Part shown: piece by piece, positions 36,240 to 46,426 of the stretch
Numbering within the stretch: the stretch's first letter is position 1
Layout of the letters: each line of letters opens with the position of its first letter
Assembly: GCA_025941565.1 (NCBI GenBank)
Contig: JAPCYN010000013.1
Location: forward strand, 1 to 64,000
Reading direction: 5' to 3'
Source: Legionella sp. 515359
Lineage (GTDB): Bacteria > Pseudomonadota > Gammaproteobacteria > Legionellales > Legionellaceae
Length of the DNA stretch: 64,000 nucleotides
The notes under the pieces: model-generated
The model's input: the letters and a program-made list of their open reading frames with translations, nothing else
Database searches by the model: none
Told to the model about the DNA's origin: nothing
Made by a program: the position numbers and the translations under genes

Positions 36240-36755
36240 ATGAAAAAATATGGGGAAAGCAGATCACTGGAACATGGAACTGAACCGGTACATTTGGATA
36301 AAATTGATCGAAAAATTTTAAATTTATTGCAAAATGACAATCAAATTACCAATCTGGCTCTTGCTGAAAAGGTAGGAATTTCTGCTCCTCCTTGTTTTCG
36401 GCGTGTAAAACGATTACGTGATGAGGGCATCATTGTGAACGATGTTTCACTGGTAGATCCGTTTAAAGCAGGACGTGGGCTCATCGTTTTTGCGAATATT
36501 ACTTTAGAAAAGCAAAGAGAGGATTTGTTGGCTCATTTTGAGCGCAAAATGGCAGAGCAAGAAGAGGTGAAGCAATGCTATTTTGTTTCGGGTGAGACTG
36601 ATTATCTGCTGGTAATTCATGTCGCAGACATGAATCATTACAATGAATTTGCACGTAGAGTATTTGCAAATGAAGCGAACATTAAAGTATTTCGAAGCAG
36701 TTTTTGTCTTAATCGCACTAAGTACAACACCAATATTCATTTTTCGGAAGACTAG
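36240..36755 (+). CDS. Lrp/AsnC family transcriptional regulator
   Basis: A 171-residue regulator. The N-terminal winged helix-turn-helix comprises KIDRKILNLLQNDNQITNLA and LAEKVGISAPPCFRRVKRLR. The C-terminal ligand-binding RAM domain runs from about residue 85 (LIVFANITLE) to the end, with CYFVSGETDYLLVIHVAD, the G-x-x-D-Y segment of effector binding. The N-terminal extension (residues 1-19) is slightly longer than usual. Likely responds to an amino acid. Divergent from the GNAT gene; the palindrome at 36155 is the probable autoregulatory site. Confidence 0.85.
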   Translation: MKKYGESRSLEHGTEPVHLDKIDRKILNLLQNDNQITNLALAEKVGISAPPCFRRVKRLRDEGIIVNDVSLVDPFKAGRGLIVFANITLEKQREDLLAHFERKMAEQEEVKQCYFVSGETDYLLVIHVADMNHYNEFARRVFANEANIKVFRSSFCLNRTKYNTNIHFSED

Positions 36756-36870
36756 GAAGTCGTAAGTAGCCTGAGTATTTTGTAGCGAGGGGAGCGCAGC
36801 GGAACCTGGGGCTTCTGCCACAAATTTCCCGGATTCCGCTGCACTGCACTAGGTTGCAATCTCACACCGG

Positions 36871-38151
<1,281 letters not shown>

Positions 38152-38238
38152 TTACGATTAAAATTTTTAATCTGAAAAAGCAACTGGATGCTACCGCTTT
38201 TTCAAATTGAAGTATTGTTTTGATATGTACTTACTTTG

Positions 38239-39255
38239 TCAAGAGATAGATTTTTTCCCCGCGGTGACTTGCTCAAGATATCCATATTCTTCAGTTGTTT
38301 CCTGTGATTGAGCGTATCCAAAAAGATAACTTATAAGTCGTTTAAACTGTTGAAATAAGGATTCATGCTGATTTTGTATTTTATTTTTGATCTGAAGTGT
38401 ATTTTTCATCTGGGCTAAAACTTCACTCGAAGGGATTTTATCGAGTTGATCCAAGTGTCCTTTTAATTCATAAATGCCTTGTGGTACAGGCACTTTTTTA
38501 TCGCCTTTATTTAATTTATGGCGTGACCCAAAATATCCAAGTGACCACGGATGAGTATTTTCGTTCAAGGCTTGTTCTATTTTCTTATCAAGGTATTTAT
38601 TAATTTTAAGCAACAAATCACGGATCGCTGCGTTTTCTTTTTCTTCAATAAAGCGCTGATCGGGCTCAGCTTGAACTTGTTGTTTTAATGCGGCAAAAAT
38701 ATTGGCTGTTTCAAAAGTGTATTCACGTGCAGCTAAAACAGAGGCTAATTCTTTAATAATCTCATTGTCTTGATGAGTCATCTGCTCTATTTGGGGGGTA
38801 GAAATTTGTGCAATTAATTCAGGAGTCTGGGCAATAAGTAAAGCGAATGTTTTATCTTTTAGTGCCTCCTGAAATAATGCAATTGGGTTTAAAGAGAATA
38901 AAAATTTTGAAGATTTTACTCGGGATAATTGTAATTTTAGACCTTCCAGATATCTATTTTGTCTCTCAATTTCGTTAGTGATGCGGGAGTTTAATTCCCA
39001 ACTATCCTCTCTATAATACTCAGCGGCTTTCAATCTCTCTTGATTAACTGCGATTTGCCCTTCAACTGTTGCGATCATCTGTGCATACAGTTCTATAAGA
39101 GCATCATGATCATTTTCAAATGCGTCAATTTGCTTTTTAGAATTGACTTTAAAAATCGCACATTCTTTCATATAATTTGTGAATCGAGTTTTAAATTCAA
39201 ATAAACTTAATGTGTTTGGCGTTGTAGCAACAGGACTTTCAATTTTACTTTCCAT
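38239..39255 (-). CDS. Legionella-type coiled-coil protein, candidate Dot/Icm substrate
   Basis: A 338-residue protein I do not recognise. It is largely helical and hydrophilic, with probable coiled coils (about 40-115, for example VEGQIAVNQERLKAAEYYRE). A moderately hydrophobic segment RLISYLFGYA lies near residue 310. The C-terminal 20 residues contain SQETTEEYGYLEQV, an E-block-like cluster seen in some Dot/Icm substrates. No signal peptide. No full PmrA box is seen upstream; one CTTAAT half-site is present. Confidence 0.6.
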   Translation of the reverse strand: MESKIESPVATTPNTLSLFEFKTRFTNYMKECAIFKVNSKKQIDAFENDHDALIELYAQMIATVEGQIAVNQERLKAAEYYREDSWELNSRITNEIERQNRYLEGLKLQLSRVKSSKFLFSLNPIALFQEALKDKTFALLIAQTPELIAQISTPQIEQMTHQDNEIIKELASVLAAREYTFETANIFAALKQQVQAEPDQRFIEEKENAAIRDLLLKINKYLDKKIEQALNENTHPWSLGYFGSRHKLNKGDKKVPVPQGIYELKGHLDQLDKIPSSEVLAQMKNTLQIKNKIQNQHESLFQQFKRLISYLFGYAQSQETTEEYGYLEQVTAGKKSIS

Positions 39256-39404
39256 TTAATTTTTCTCAATGCATCATCATGGGATAAAGAATCATAACAA
39301 AATGATCTTAATACACACAAATGATTCATTAAGTTGATGATTCATTATATTTTGGAAAATACATTGTGAGTTTTGCCGCGCCTCACCCAGACTACAATAA
39401 ACGA

Positions 39405-40007
39405 TTAGAAACTCACCGCACCAAATTTCATTAACGCGGTGGATAAAGGGAGTAAAGGTAAACCCAAAATAGTATCTTCATTACCCTGAACTTCTTTAAA
39501 TAACCATTTACCCTGGTTTTCATATTGGTATCCACCACAGCTATGATAAGGTTTTTCACAGAGTAAGTACGCCTCAATGGTTTTTTCACTTAAATGGTGC
39601 AATGTTAGGTACGCTGTTTCATGATGTTGCCAGAGGAGTTCATTATTTTTTGCGATGCACAGACAGGCAATTTGCAGATGTTCTTTGCCACTTAATAAAC
39701 GTAAGTGCTCTACAGCCGTAGGGTGGTTCAAGGGTTTGTTCAGGATAGTTTGTCCCAACAGGCACAGTTGATCGGCAGCGATAATAAAATGTTCAGGATA
39801 ATGCTGGCTGACTTCCAGGGCTTTGCTTGCCGCAAGCGCATAGCCTAAGTCCAATGCACTTTCTGATGAGAAGGATGCTTTAACTGCGTCCTCATCACAA
39901 TGAGAAGGAACTACAGAAAACTCAATACCAAGAGATTGCAGCAACTTTAATCTTATTGATGAGCTTGAAGCGAGGATAATGGGTTTTTGTTGTAAAAATT
40001 TAGACAT
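39405..40007 (-). CDS. maf: Maf family nucleotide pyrophosphatase
   Basis: House-cleaning enzyme hydrolysing modified or canonical nucleoside triphosphates; 200 residues. The N-terminal signature is PIILASSSSIRLKLLQSLGI, matching the S-x-S-x-R-x-x-L-L motif. FIIAADQLCLLGQTILNKP is the catalytic block and YHSCGGYQYENQG the C-terminal one. The C-G-G-Y/A pattern suggests the YceF (m7GTP-type) subgroup. The start overlaps the ZIP gene by 8 bp, so the two are coupled. Confidence 0.85.
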   Translation of the reverse strand: MSKFLQQKPIILASSSSIRLKLLQSLGIEFSVVPSHCDEDAVKASFSSESALDLGYALAASKALEVSQHYPEHFIIAADQLCLLGQTILNKPLNHPTAVEHLRLLSGKEHLQIACLCIAKNNELLWQHHETAYLTLHHLSEKTIEAYLLCEKPYHSCGGYQYENQGKWLFKEVQGNEDTILGLPLLPLSTALMKFGAVSF

Positions 40008-40758
40008 ATATCGCCACCAAGGCCATCAGCGAGAAGCCTATAATCACAAAACTGAAATCTTTGAGATTACAACAGCGCTCTACCATAACACAGCGTTCCA
40101 AGCCATGTAGTGTTCCCAGATAGAGAAATGTTCCCGCTGAAGCGGCAATTAAAATAGGATCAAACAAAGAATCGGTTTCTACTCCATGACCAAAGTACCA
40201 ACCCAAATAGATACCCAGTGGAGTCATCAGGCTGAATAAAATAAAAAAGACCAAGCTGGTATTCATGCTCATAGAACTTTTATTTAATTGCACTGCAACA
40301 GCAAAGCTTTCTGCCCATTTATGCGTAATAATGGCAAGAAAAATCATAATAATCATGGAATTATAATGAGATAATCCTAAGGCGGCACCCAGCATTATAG
40401 AATGCACAGAGAGCATTCCCCAGGCTAAAATGGCAAAAGCAGGATGCTTTGTATTCTTATGATGATAGAGTTCTTTACCTAAATGTTCGAACCAGAGAAA
40501 AATCAGAAATACAGCACCGGTAATGATGTAGGCGAAAGGGTAGTCATACCCCATTTTTTTAAATAAAGAATTTGCATCTGGAAGCATATGCAACAAGCCT
40601 GCACCTAAAAAAACTCCGGTAGCCAGAGTCTCTCCCACAGGAAAATCAATATGCTGATCATCTTTAATACGTTTTCTAAAGGGGTACCAGCCCGCCATCA
40701 AAATGACTATAAAAATGGAAAACGCAAAAAATATCTTTAAACTGGTAGCTGATACCAT
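40000..40758 (-). CDS. ZIP family metal transporter
   Basis: A 252-residue membrane protein with about eight helices. Helix IV and V carry the metal-binding residues: SVHSIMLGAALGLSHYNS and ITHKWAESFAVAVQLNKS (H-K-x-x-E). The histidine-rich loop HLGKELYHHKNTKHP lies between helices III and IV. It would import Zn2+ or Fe2+. It overlaps maf and lies downstream of a CDF exporter gene on the same strand. Confidence 0.82.
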   Translation of the reverse strand: MVSATSLKIFFAFSIFIVILMAGWYPFRKRIKDDQHIDFPVGETLATGVFLGAGLLHMLPDANSLFKKMGYDYPFAYIITGAVFLIFLWFEHLGKELYHHKNTKHPAFAILAWGMLSVHSIMLGAALGLSHYNSMIIMIFLAIITHKWAESFAVAVQLNKSSMSMNTSLVFFILFSLMTPLGIYLGWYFGHGVETDSLFDPILIAASAGTFLYLGTLHGLERCVMVERCCNLKDFSFVIIGFSLMALVAIYV

Positions 40759-40906
40759 TGTTTATCCTATTATTTATTCTAGAATTTTTAGCTGAATTGT
40801 CATCTGGGGAAGTGTGGAGAAAAACTCGGGAATTCACGTCACCAGAACCCGGGTTATGGTCGTGTCTTCACCCAGGCAACAACCAGACTTAATCAAATCC
40901 CGTAGT

Positions 40907-42043
40907 TTAGTTGTGATGCATGGCCTCATGCAAGCTAAATAAACGAACTTCTACAATATCAGATTGTAGTTTTAATGCCAAAATAACTCGTTCATGTAAT
41001 TTTTGCCATTGGATGAATGTTTCATCACAGACGATATCGATCCCTATTTTTCCATCCAGATAATGTAAATTCCAAAATAAAATTTGCGGAAAATTAATAC
41101 GTACTTCATTGAGTAGCAGTTCTTGTAATACCTTTCTGCTGGGTAAATGCAACGAGGGACAAAAGCGCTCGTCATCCTCAGGGTCAACATGCACAATCAC
41201 ATCTTTGACGCTTTCTATCTGATCTGTAAGTGCATGATGGACGTGTTGTGCGATATAATGACCTTCAGAGACCGATATTTTAGGTGAAACTAAAATATGC
41301 ACATCAATTAATACATTTTCTCCCATGGAACGGCTTCTTAATTGATGAATTTTTTCAACTCCATCTATTCCCTGGATTACTTCTTCAATTCGCGTCAATA
41401 GTTCAGGACTGACTGCCGTATCAACCAATTCTTTGACACTATTCCAAGCATAATCCCAACCCATTTTAACAATCATAAGACCGACTATAATGGCTGCTAC
41501 AGCATCAAGATAACTAAAACCTACAATACTGCCGATTAAACCGATTAAAACAATAAGGGAGGATGCTGCATCTGAGCGATGATGCCAGGCATTTGCCGTA
41601 ATTAATTTGGAATTGATGCTTCTCCCAATGTACAGTGTATAGTGAAACAAAATCTCATTGCTCATAATGGAAATACAAATGATGGGAAGAGTTAACCAGT
41701 TTGGCACGAGATAATTAGTGTGGAGCAAGTCATATACTGAATCCCAAGCGATTCCAATACCGGCAAAAATAAGTAAAAGAGATAACAATAAAGTCGCGGC
41801 TGTTTCGATTCGTTGGTGTCCATAAGGATGGCTGTCATCTGCATCAAGGCTTCCATATTTGGAGGCAAATAAAACCATCGCATCCGTTATAAGATCGGAT
41901 AGAGAGTGTACTCCATCTGCAACAAGTGCATGAGAGTGAAACAAATATCCACCAATGAGTTTAATGATGCCCAATAGGGCATTTGAAACAGCTCCCAGAA
42001 GGGTTACTTTTTTTGCTTGCAAATATCTGTCGTGCTGGGCCAT
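40907..42043 (-). CDS. Cation diffusion facilitator metal transporter (FieF/MamM-like)
   Basis: A 378-residue CDF family exporter of divalent metal ions. The transmembrane binding site consists of ADGVHSLSDLITD (helix II) and AWHHRSDAASSLIVL (helix V). The loop DDSHPYGHQRIETAA is typical of the MMT1/FieF subgroup. The cytoplasmic C-terminal domain (about 210-300, with VDVHILVSP and VIVHVDPEDDE) binds metal and dimerises. An additional C-terminal segment of about 80 residues (RKVLQELLLNEVR onward) is longer than in FieF. Proton antiport of Fe2+, Zn2+ or Mn2+ is expected. Confidence 0.85.
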   Translation of the reverse strand: MAQHDRYLQAKKVTLLGAVSNALLGIIKLIGGYLFHSHALVADGVHSLSDLITDAMVLFASKYGSLDADDSHPYGHQRIETAATLLLSLLLIFAGIGIAWDSVYDLLHTNYLVPNWLTLPIICISIMSNEILFHYTLYIGRSINSKLITANAWHHRSDAASSLIVLIGLIGSIVGFSYLDAVAAIIVGLMIVKMGWDYAWNSVKELVDTAVSPELLTRIEEVIQGIDGVEKIHQLRSRSMGENVLIDVHILVSPKISVSEGHYIAQHVHHALTDQIESVKDVIVHVDPEDDERFCPSLHLPSRKVLQELLLNEVRINFPQILFWNLHYLDGKIGIDIVCDETFIQWQKLHERVILALKLQSDIVEVRLFSLHEAMHHN

Positions 42044-42278
42044 ATTGTGTTGTTAAATTAATGTAACCTAAAGTAAAAACGAAGTGAGGCCTTGGTTTTT
42101 CACACAGATTCCAGGTTTGGCTTCGTCTCTTTATTATGGGTCTATTTAAACATGGTTAAGAATTTTTTTATATTAAAACTTACATTAAATTGAATCGAGC
42201 TGGAATACTTTGGTGTGTTCTAAGGACGAGTACAAATAAAGCTGTTTCCACATGATACTATGCATCCTATTCACAGGA

Positions 42279-42695
42279 TTATCCACAGATTTTGTGGATA
42301 AATCATTTGAGAAAATGGAATCACTCAATAAGCGATAAGCCCTGTACGACAAGGATTTTTTTGCGAAAATCAGTGAGTTTGAGCTTTTGTTAAACGATAT
42401 AGCGAGTGAAATTATCCACAGGATAGCTTGTGACGGAATAAGAAATCCGGCCGACTATCATAACAAAGAAAAAAATAAAAAACAGTCTTGACTTGGGTAT
42501 TTTTTTAAAAAAATTGTAACGTTAATGAATACATTTTGTGGTGTTTAAAATTTACTCATATTCATGATGAAAAAAATACACCCTATAAATTGGGACCGAT
42601 TCTAAAACTAAAATTTCAGCGAGCACTTTGGATGGTTCTGAAGCAAGTGTAAATCCGGCTGGTTTTACAAGGTGTTTTACATCATGTGCACAGGG
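42279..42695. repeat. Unit 1 of the DnaA-box array
   Basis: DnaA boxes: TTATCCACA at 42279-42287, TGTGGATAA (inverted) at 42293-42301 and TTATCCACA at 42412-42420, all perfect. Confidence 0.93.
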
Positions 42696-43112
42696 TTATC
42701 CACAGATTTTGTGGATAAATGATTTAGGCTAAGGAAACCCTCAAAGGGGCGATAAGCCCTGTAGGATAAGGTTTTTTTTGATAAATGCGGTGCGCTTGAG
42801 CTTTTATTAGACGATATAGAGAGTAAAATTATCCACAGGATGTGCTTTGATGAAGTAAGAAATCTGCCCGACTATCTTAACAAAGAAAAAAATAAAAAAC
42901 AGTCTTGACTTGGGTATTTTTTTAAAAAAATTGTAACGTTAATGAATACATTTTGCGGTGCTTAAAATTTACTCATATTCATGATGAAAAAAATACATCC
43001 TATAAATTGGGACCGATTCTAAAACTAAAATTTCAGCGAGCACTTTGGATGGTTCTGAAGCAAGTGTAAATCCAGCTGGTTTTACACGGTGTTTTACATC
43101 ATGTGCACAGGG
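42696..43112. repeat. Unit 2 of the DnaA-box array
   Basis: DnaA boxes at 42696-42704, 42710-42718 (inverted) and 42829-42837, all perfect. Confidence 0.93.
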
Positions 43113-43527
43113 TTATCCACAGATTTTGTGGATAAATGATTTAGACTAAGGAAACGCTAAGAAGGGCGATAAGCCCTGTAGGATAAGGTTTTTTTGATAA
43201 ATGCGGTGAACTTGAGCTTTTATTAGACGATATAGAGAGTAAAATTATCCACAGGATGGGCTTTGATGAAGTAAGAAATCTGCCCGACTATCTTAACAAA
43301 GAAAAAAATAAAAAACAGTCTTGACTTGGGTATTTTTTTTAAAAAAAATTGTAACGTTAATGAATACATTTTTTGATGTTTAAAATTTATTCATATTCGG
43401 GATGAAAAAAATACACTATAAATTGGGACCGATTCTAAGACAAAATTTCAGCGAGCACTTTGGATGGTTCTGAAGCAAGTGTAAATCCGGCAGGTTTTAC
43501 ACAGTGTTTTACATCATGTACACAGAC
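43113..43527. repeat. Unit 3 of the DnaA-box array
   Basis: DnaA boxes at 43113-43121, 43127-43135 (inverted) and 43245-43253, all perfect. Confidence 0.93.
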
Positions 43528-43945
43528 TTACCCACAGATTTTGTGGATAAATAATTTTAGACTAAGGAAACACCCAAAAGGCGATAAGTCCCATAGAATA
43601 AGGATTGTTTTGCGAAATACTGTGCGCTTGGGCTTTTATTAAACGATATGGAGAGTAAAATTATCCACAGGGTGTGCTTTGAAGGAATCAGAAATCTGCC
43701 CGACCATCTTAACAAAGAAAAAAATAAAAAACAGTCTTGACTTGGGTATTTTTTTAAAAAAAATTGTAACGTTAATGAATGCATTTTGTGGTGTTTAAAA
43801 TTTATTCATATTCGGGATGGAAAAAATACACCTTAAAAATTGGGACCGATTCTGAGACTAAAATTTCAGCGAGCACTTTGGAAGGTTCTGAAGCAAGTAT
43901 ACAGCAGGCTGGTTTTACACGGTGTTTTACATCATGTGCACAGAG
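43528..43945. repeat. Unit 4 of the DnaA-box array
   Basis: First box is TTACCCACA at 43528-43536 (one mismatch); perfect boxes at 43542-43550 (inverted) and 43661-43669. Confidence 0.92.
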
Positions 43946-44175
43946 TTACCCACAGATTTTGTGGATAAATGATTTTGATTACGGGAAAACCCAAAAAGTG
44001 ATAAGTCCCGTAGAATAAGGATTTTTTTGATAAATGCGGTGAGTTTGAGCTTTTATTAAAAGATATAGGGAGTGAAATTATCCACAGGATGTGTTTTGAA
44101 GGAATTAAAAATCCGGTCGACCATCATAACAAAGAAAAAAATAAAAAACAGTCTTGACTTGGATATTTTTAAAAA
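43946..44175. repeat. Unit 5 (partial) of the DnaA-box array
   Basis: First box is TTACCCACA at 43946-43954 (same mismatch as unit 4); perfect boxes at 43960-43968 (inverted) and 44078-44086. The unit ends in the AT-rich tract next to recG. Confidence 0.92.
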
Positions 44176-44180
44176 AATTT

Positions 44181-46262
44181 CTACCCTTGTAAAAATTGTT
44201 CGAAATTACCCAGCCATCGTTGAGTAATATCACGGGCAGTTTGGGGCGAATCTACTAAAACTTTTTTTGCTATAGAGGGCAAAAGAGGGAGTAAATTGCG
44301 ATCACGCTGAATGTCAGCGATTTTAAATTGTCGATAACCTGTTTGTCGGGTTCCTAATACCTCGCCAGCTCCTCTTAACTCCATATCTTTCTCAGCAATA
44401 ATAAATCCATCATTAGTTGCACGCATTATTTTTAATCGTTCAGTACCTTGTTGTGAGAGTGGGGATTGATAAAGCAAAATGCAATGAGATTGTGTACTGC
44501 CTCTTCCTACTCGGCCGCGTAATTGATGGAGTTGCGATAAACCCAATCGTTCTGCATTTTCGATAATCATAAGACTGGCATTAGGGACATCAACACCCAC
44601 TTCAATAACCGTTGTGGCAACCAGCAAGTTAATTTCGCCAGATTTAAATGCAGCCATAGTTGCTTCTTTTTCTAAAGGTTTCATCCTTCCATGCACAAGT
44701 CCCACTCGTGCTCCAGGAAGCTGTTCTTGTAATGCATGCGCTGTTTCAGTAGCAGCCATACATTGCAATTTTTCTGATTCTTCAATGAGCGTACACACCC
44801 AATAAATTTGCCGTCCGCTGGCTATGGAAACTTGCAATCTATCAATGACCGCTTCCCGTTTGGTCTGATTTAATACAGCTGTAGCAATGGGCATACGTCC
44901 GGGAGGCAATTCATCGATAATTGAAATATCCAAATGAGCAAAGTGAGTCATGGATAGTGTTCTTGGGATGGGAGTGGCTGTCATCAATAATTGATGGGGA
45001 ATGAGGCGACCCTGCTGGCCCTTTTGTTGTAAAAGCAGTCTTTGTTCCACACCAAATCGATGTTGTTCATCGATAATCACGAGACCTAAACGAGCAAAGC
45101 TCACGGATTCTTGAAATAAGGCATGAGTGCCAACAACCAACTGACAGCTGTGATCTGCAAGTGCAGCAAATGCCGTACGTCGTTCGCCAAGTTTCATTTT
45201 TCCACTCAGTCTTAATATTTTGACTCCCAAAGGCTCTAGCCAATGGATCAGATTATTGGCGTGTTGCTCGCTCAGTAAATCAGTGGGTGCCATAAAGGCG
45301 ACTTGTTGCTCATTAGCAATAGCTTGTAATGCTGCAAGAGCAGCAATGATGGTCTTGCCCGCTCCTACATCACCTTGTACCAAGCGTAGCATGGGTTTGG
45401 TTTGCATTAAATCCTGGCTGATTTCCCGGGCTACTCGATGCTGTGCGTTCGTAAGCGTAAATGGGAGCGAGTCTAAAAAACGTTGATTCAGACCTGGATC
45501 TGCGGGTAAGGCGACTGCATGTAGCGTATTACGTGATTCTCTGGCGAATTGCATACTGAGGCGTTGTGCTAACAATTCATCAAAGACCAACCGTTTGAGT
45601 GCTGGATGTTGACCTTCTTCAAGAGATTGTACCGAGGTATCTGGAGGGGGATTATGCAATAATTGGATTGCCTCACCCAAAGCGAAAAAATTATGTGTTT
45701 GTAATTGCTCTTCACTCATCCATTCCAACTGTTGAAGTTCCGGTTGAGAACTTTTTAAAGCAACGTTTACCAGCTGTCTTAATCGTGTTTGACTTAAGCC
45801 TTGTGTACTTGGGTAAATTGGTGTGAGTGTTTCATTCACCTGGCACTCATTTTCATCATCGAGTAACTGATATTCAGGGTGAGTCATCGTCAAAGTATTG
45901 TTGAATTCACGGACTTCACCAAAGGCATGAATCATTGTACTGTTTTTGAGGTTATTGATCTGATTTTTATTAAAATGAAAAAACTGCAGTTTTATTATTC
46001 CTGTTTTATCTTCAACATAACAATGCAACATCGCACGTTTACCCGGTTTGATCTCTGTTTTACAGACGCGGCCTGCAATCACACTCCAATCATTGGGGCG
46101 TAAATCTTGAATCGGTGTTATTCGAGTCCTGTCTTGATAGCGATAAGGTAAGTGAAAAAGCAAATCACGCACAGAATGGATGCCGCATTTGGCAAGTTTT
46201 GCTGCAAGTGTCGGTCCGATGCCGGTCAGTGATTCGCAAGAGTTCGATAACACAGTATTCAT
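44181..46262 (-). CDS. recG: ATP-dependent DNA helicase RecG
   Basis: Branch-migrating helicase that remodels stalled replication forks and D-loops; 693 residues. The N-terminal wedge (OB-fold) domain has LTGIGPTLAAKLAKCGIHSV. Walker A is VQGDVGAGKTIIAALAALQA, with IIDEQHRFGVEQR as the DExH box, LLMTATPIPRTLSM as motif III, and RGRVGRG as motif VI. The C-terminus has GAGEVLGTRQTGY. The gene lies directly beside the DnaA-box array (stop 5 bp away) and is divergent from argS. Confidence 0.95.
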   Translation of the reverse strand: MNTVLSNSCESLTGIGPTLAAKLAKCGIHSVRDLLFHLPYRYQDRTRITPIQDLRPNDWSVIAGRVCKTEIKPGKRAMLHCYVEDKTGIIKLQFFHFNKNQINNLKNSTMIHAFGEVREFNNTLTMTHPEYQLLDDENECQVNETLTPIYPSTQGLSQTRLRQLVNVALKSSQPELQQLEWMSEEQLQTHNFFALGEAIQLLHNPPPDTSVQSLEEGQHPALKRLVFDELLAQRLSMQFARESRNTLHAVALPADPGLNQRFLDSLPFTLTNAQHRVAREISQDLMQTKPMLRLVQGDVGAGKTIIAALAALQAIANEQQVAFMAPTDLLSEQHANNLIHWLEPLGVKILRLSGKMKLGERRTAFAALADHSCQLVVGTHALFQESVSFARLGLVIIDEQHRFGVEQRLLLQQKGQQGRLIPHQLLMTATPIPRTLSMTHFAHLDISIIDELPPGRMPIATAVLNQTKREAVIDRLQVSIASGRQIYWVCTLIEESEKLQCMAATETAHALQEQLPGARVGLVHGRMKPLEKEATMAAFKSGEINLLVATTVIEVGVDVPNASLMIIENAERLGLSQLHQLRGRVGRGSTQSHCILLYQSPLSQQGTERLKIMRATNDGFIIAEKDMELRGAGEVLGTRQTGYRQFKIADIQRDRNLLPLLPSIAKKVLVDSPQTARDITQRWLGNFEQFLQG

Positions 46263-46310
46263 TATCTTGAAAGAACGGGTATTTAAGTGTAACTCATAGT
46301 TTGGGTCGTA

Positions 46311-46345
46311 ACAATTTGCTGTTTATTAGCAAGACAGCAAATTGT
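46311..46345. promoter_or_regulatory. 12-bp perfect palindrome between recG and argS
   Basis: ACAATTTGCTGT (46311-46322) is inverted at 46334-46345 (ACAGCAAATTGT), 11-bp spacer. It sits in the 164-bp divergent promoter region of recG and argS and may be an operator or a leader hairpin. Confidence 0.4.
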
Positions 46346-46426
46346 GCCCTATAGGTATATAAAACCTTTTCATATGGTACAAAAAAGCGCATAATAGCAT
46401 CATTTTTTGATGGAAAACTGAGTAGC

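Larger units (their letters stand above)
42190..44175. repeat. Tandem array of ~417-bp units with 15 DnaA boxes (4.5 copies)
   Basis: Non-coding array between the CDF gene and recG. The unit repeats with periods of 417, 417, 415 and 418 bp, measured from the first DnaA box of each copy (42279, 42696, 43113, 43528, 43946). Copies are near-identical with scattered substitutions. Each holds two inverted DnaA boxes 5 bp apart and a third about 110 bp on, then the AT-rich tract AAAGAAAAAAATAAAAAACAG and TTGACTTGGGTATTTTTT. Copy 5 is cut off 5 bp before the recG stop codon. The sequence ahead of copy 1 (about 42190-42278) looks like a degraded end of another unit. Confidence 0.95.

Noticed and set aside
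42482-42550. Sigma-70 promoter in each repeat unit (TTGACTTGGGTATTTTTT...)
   Set aside because: The TTGACT has no acceptable -10 hexamer at 16-18 bp, so I do not call a promoter; the AT-rich tract is better seen as part of the repeat.
43460-44018. Short open frames within the repeat array (43460-43642, 43557-43784, 43779-44018)
   Set aside because: They are not conserved between repeat units and have no ribosome binding sites. The array is non-coding.
42190-44175. CRISPR array
   Set aside because: Units are about 417 bp and nearly identical throughout; no short repeats alternating with unique spacers and no cas genes.
42190-44175. Main chromosomal oriC
   Set aside because: No dnaA, dnaN, gidA or similar origin neighbours in the window. 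It remains possible as an accessory origin, so it is reported as origin-like and not as oriC.
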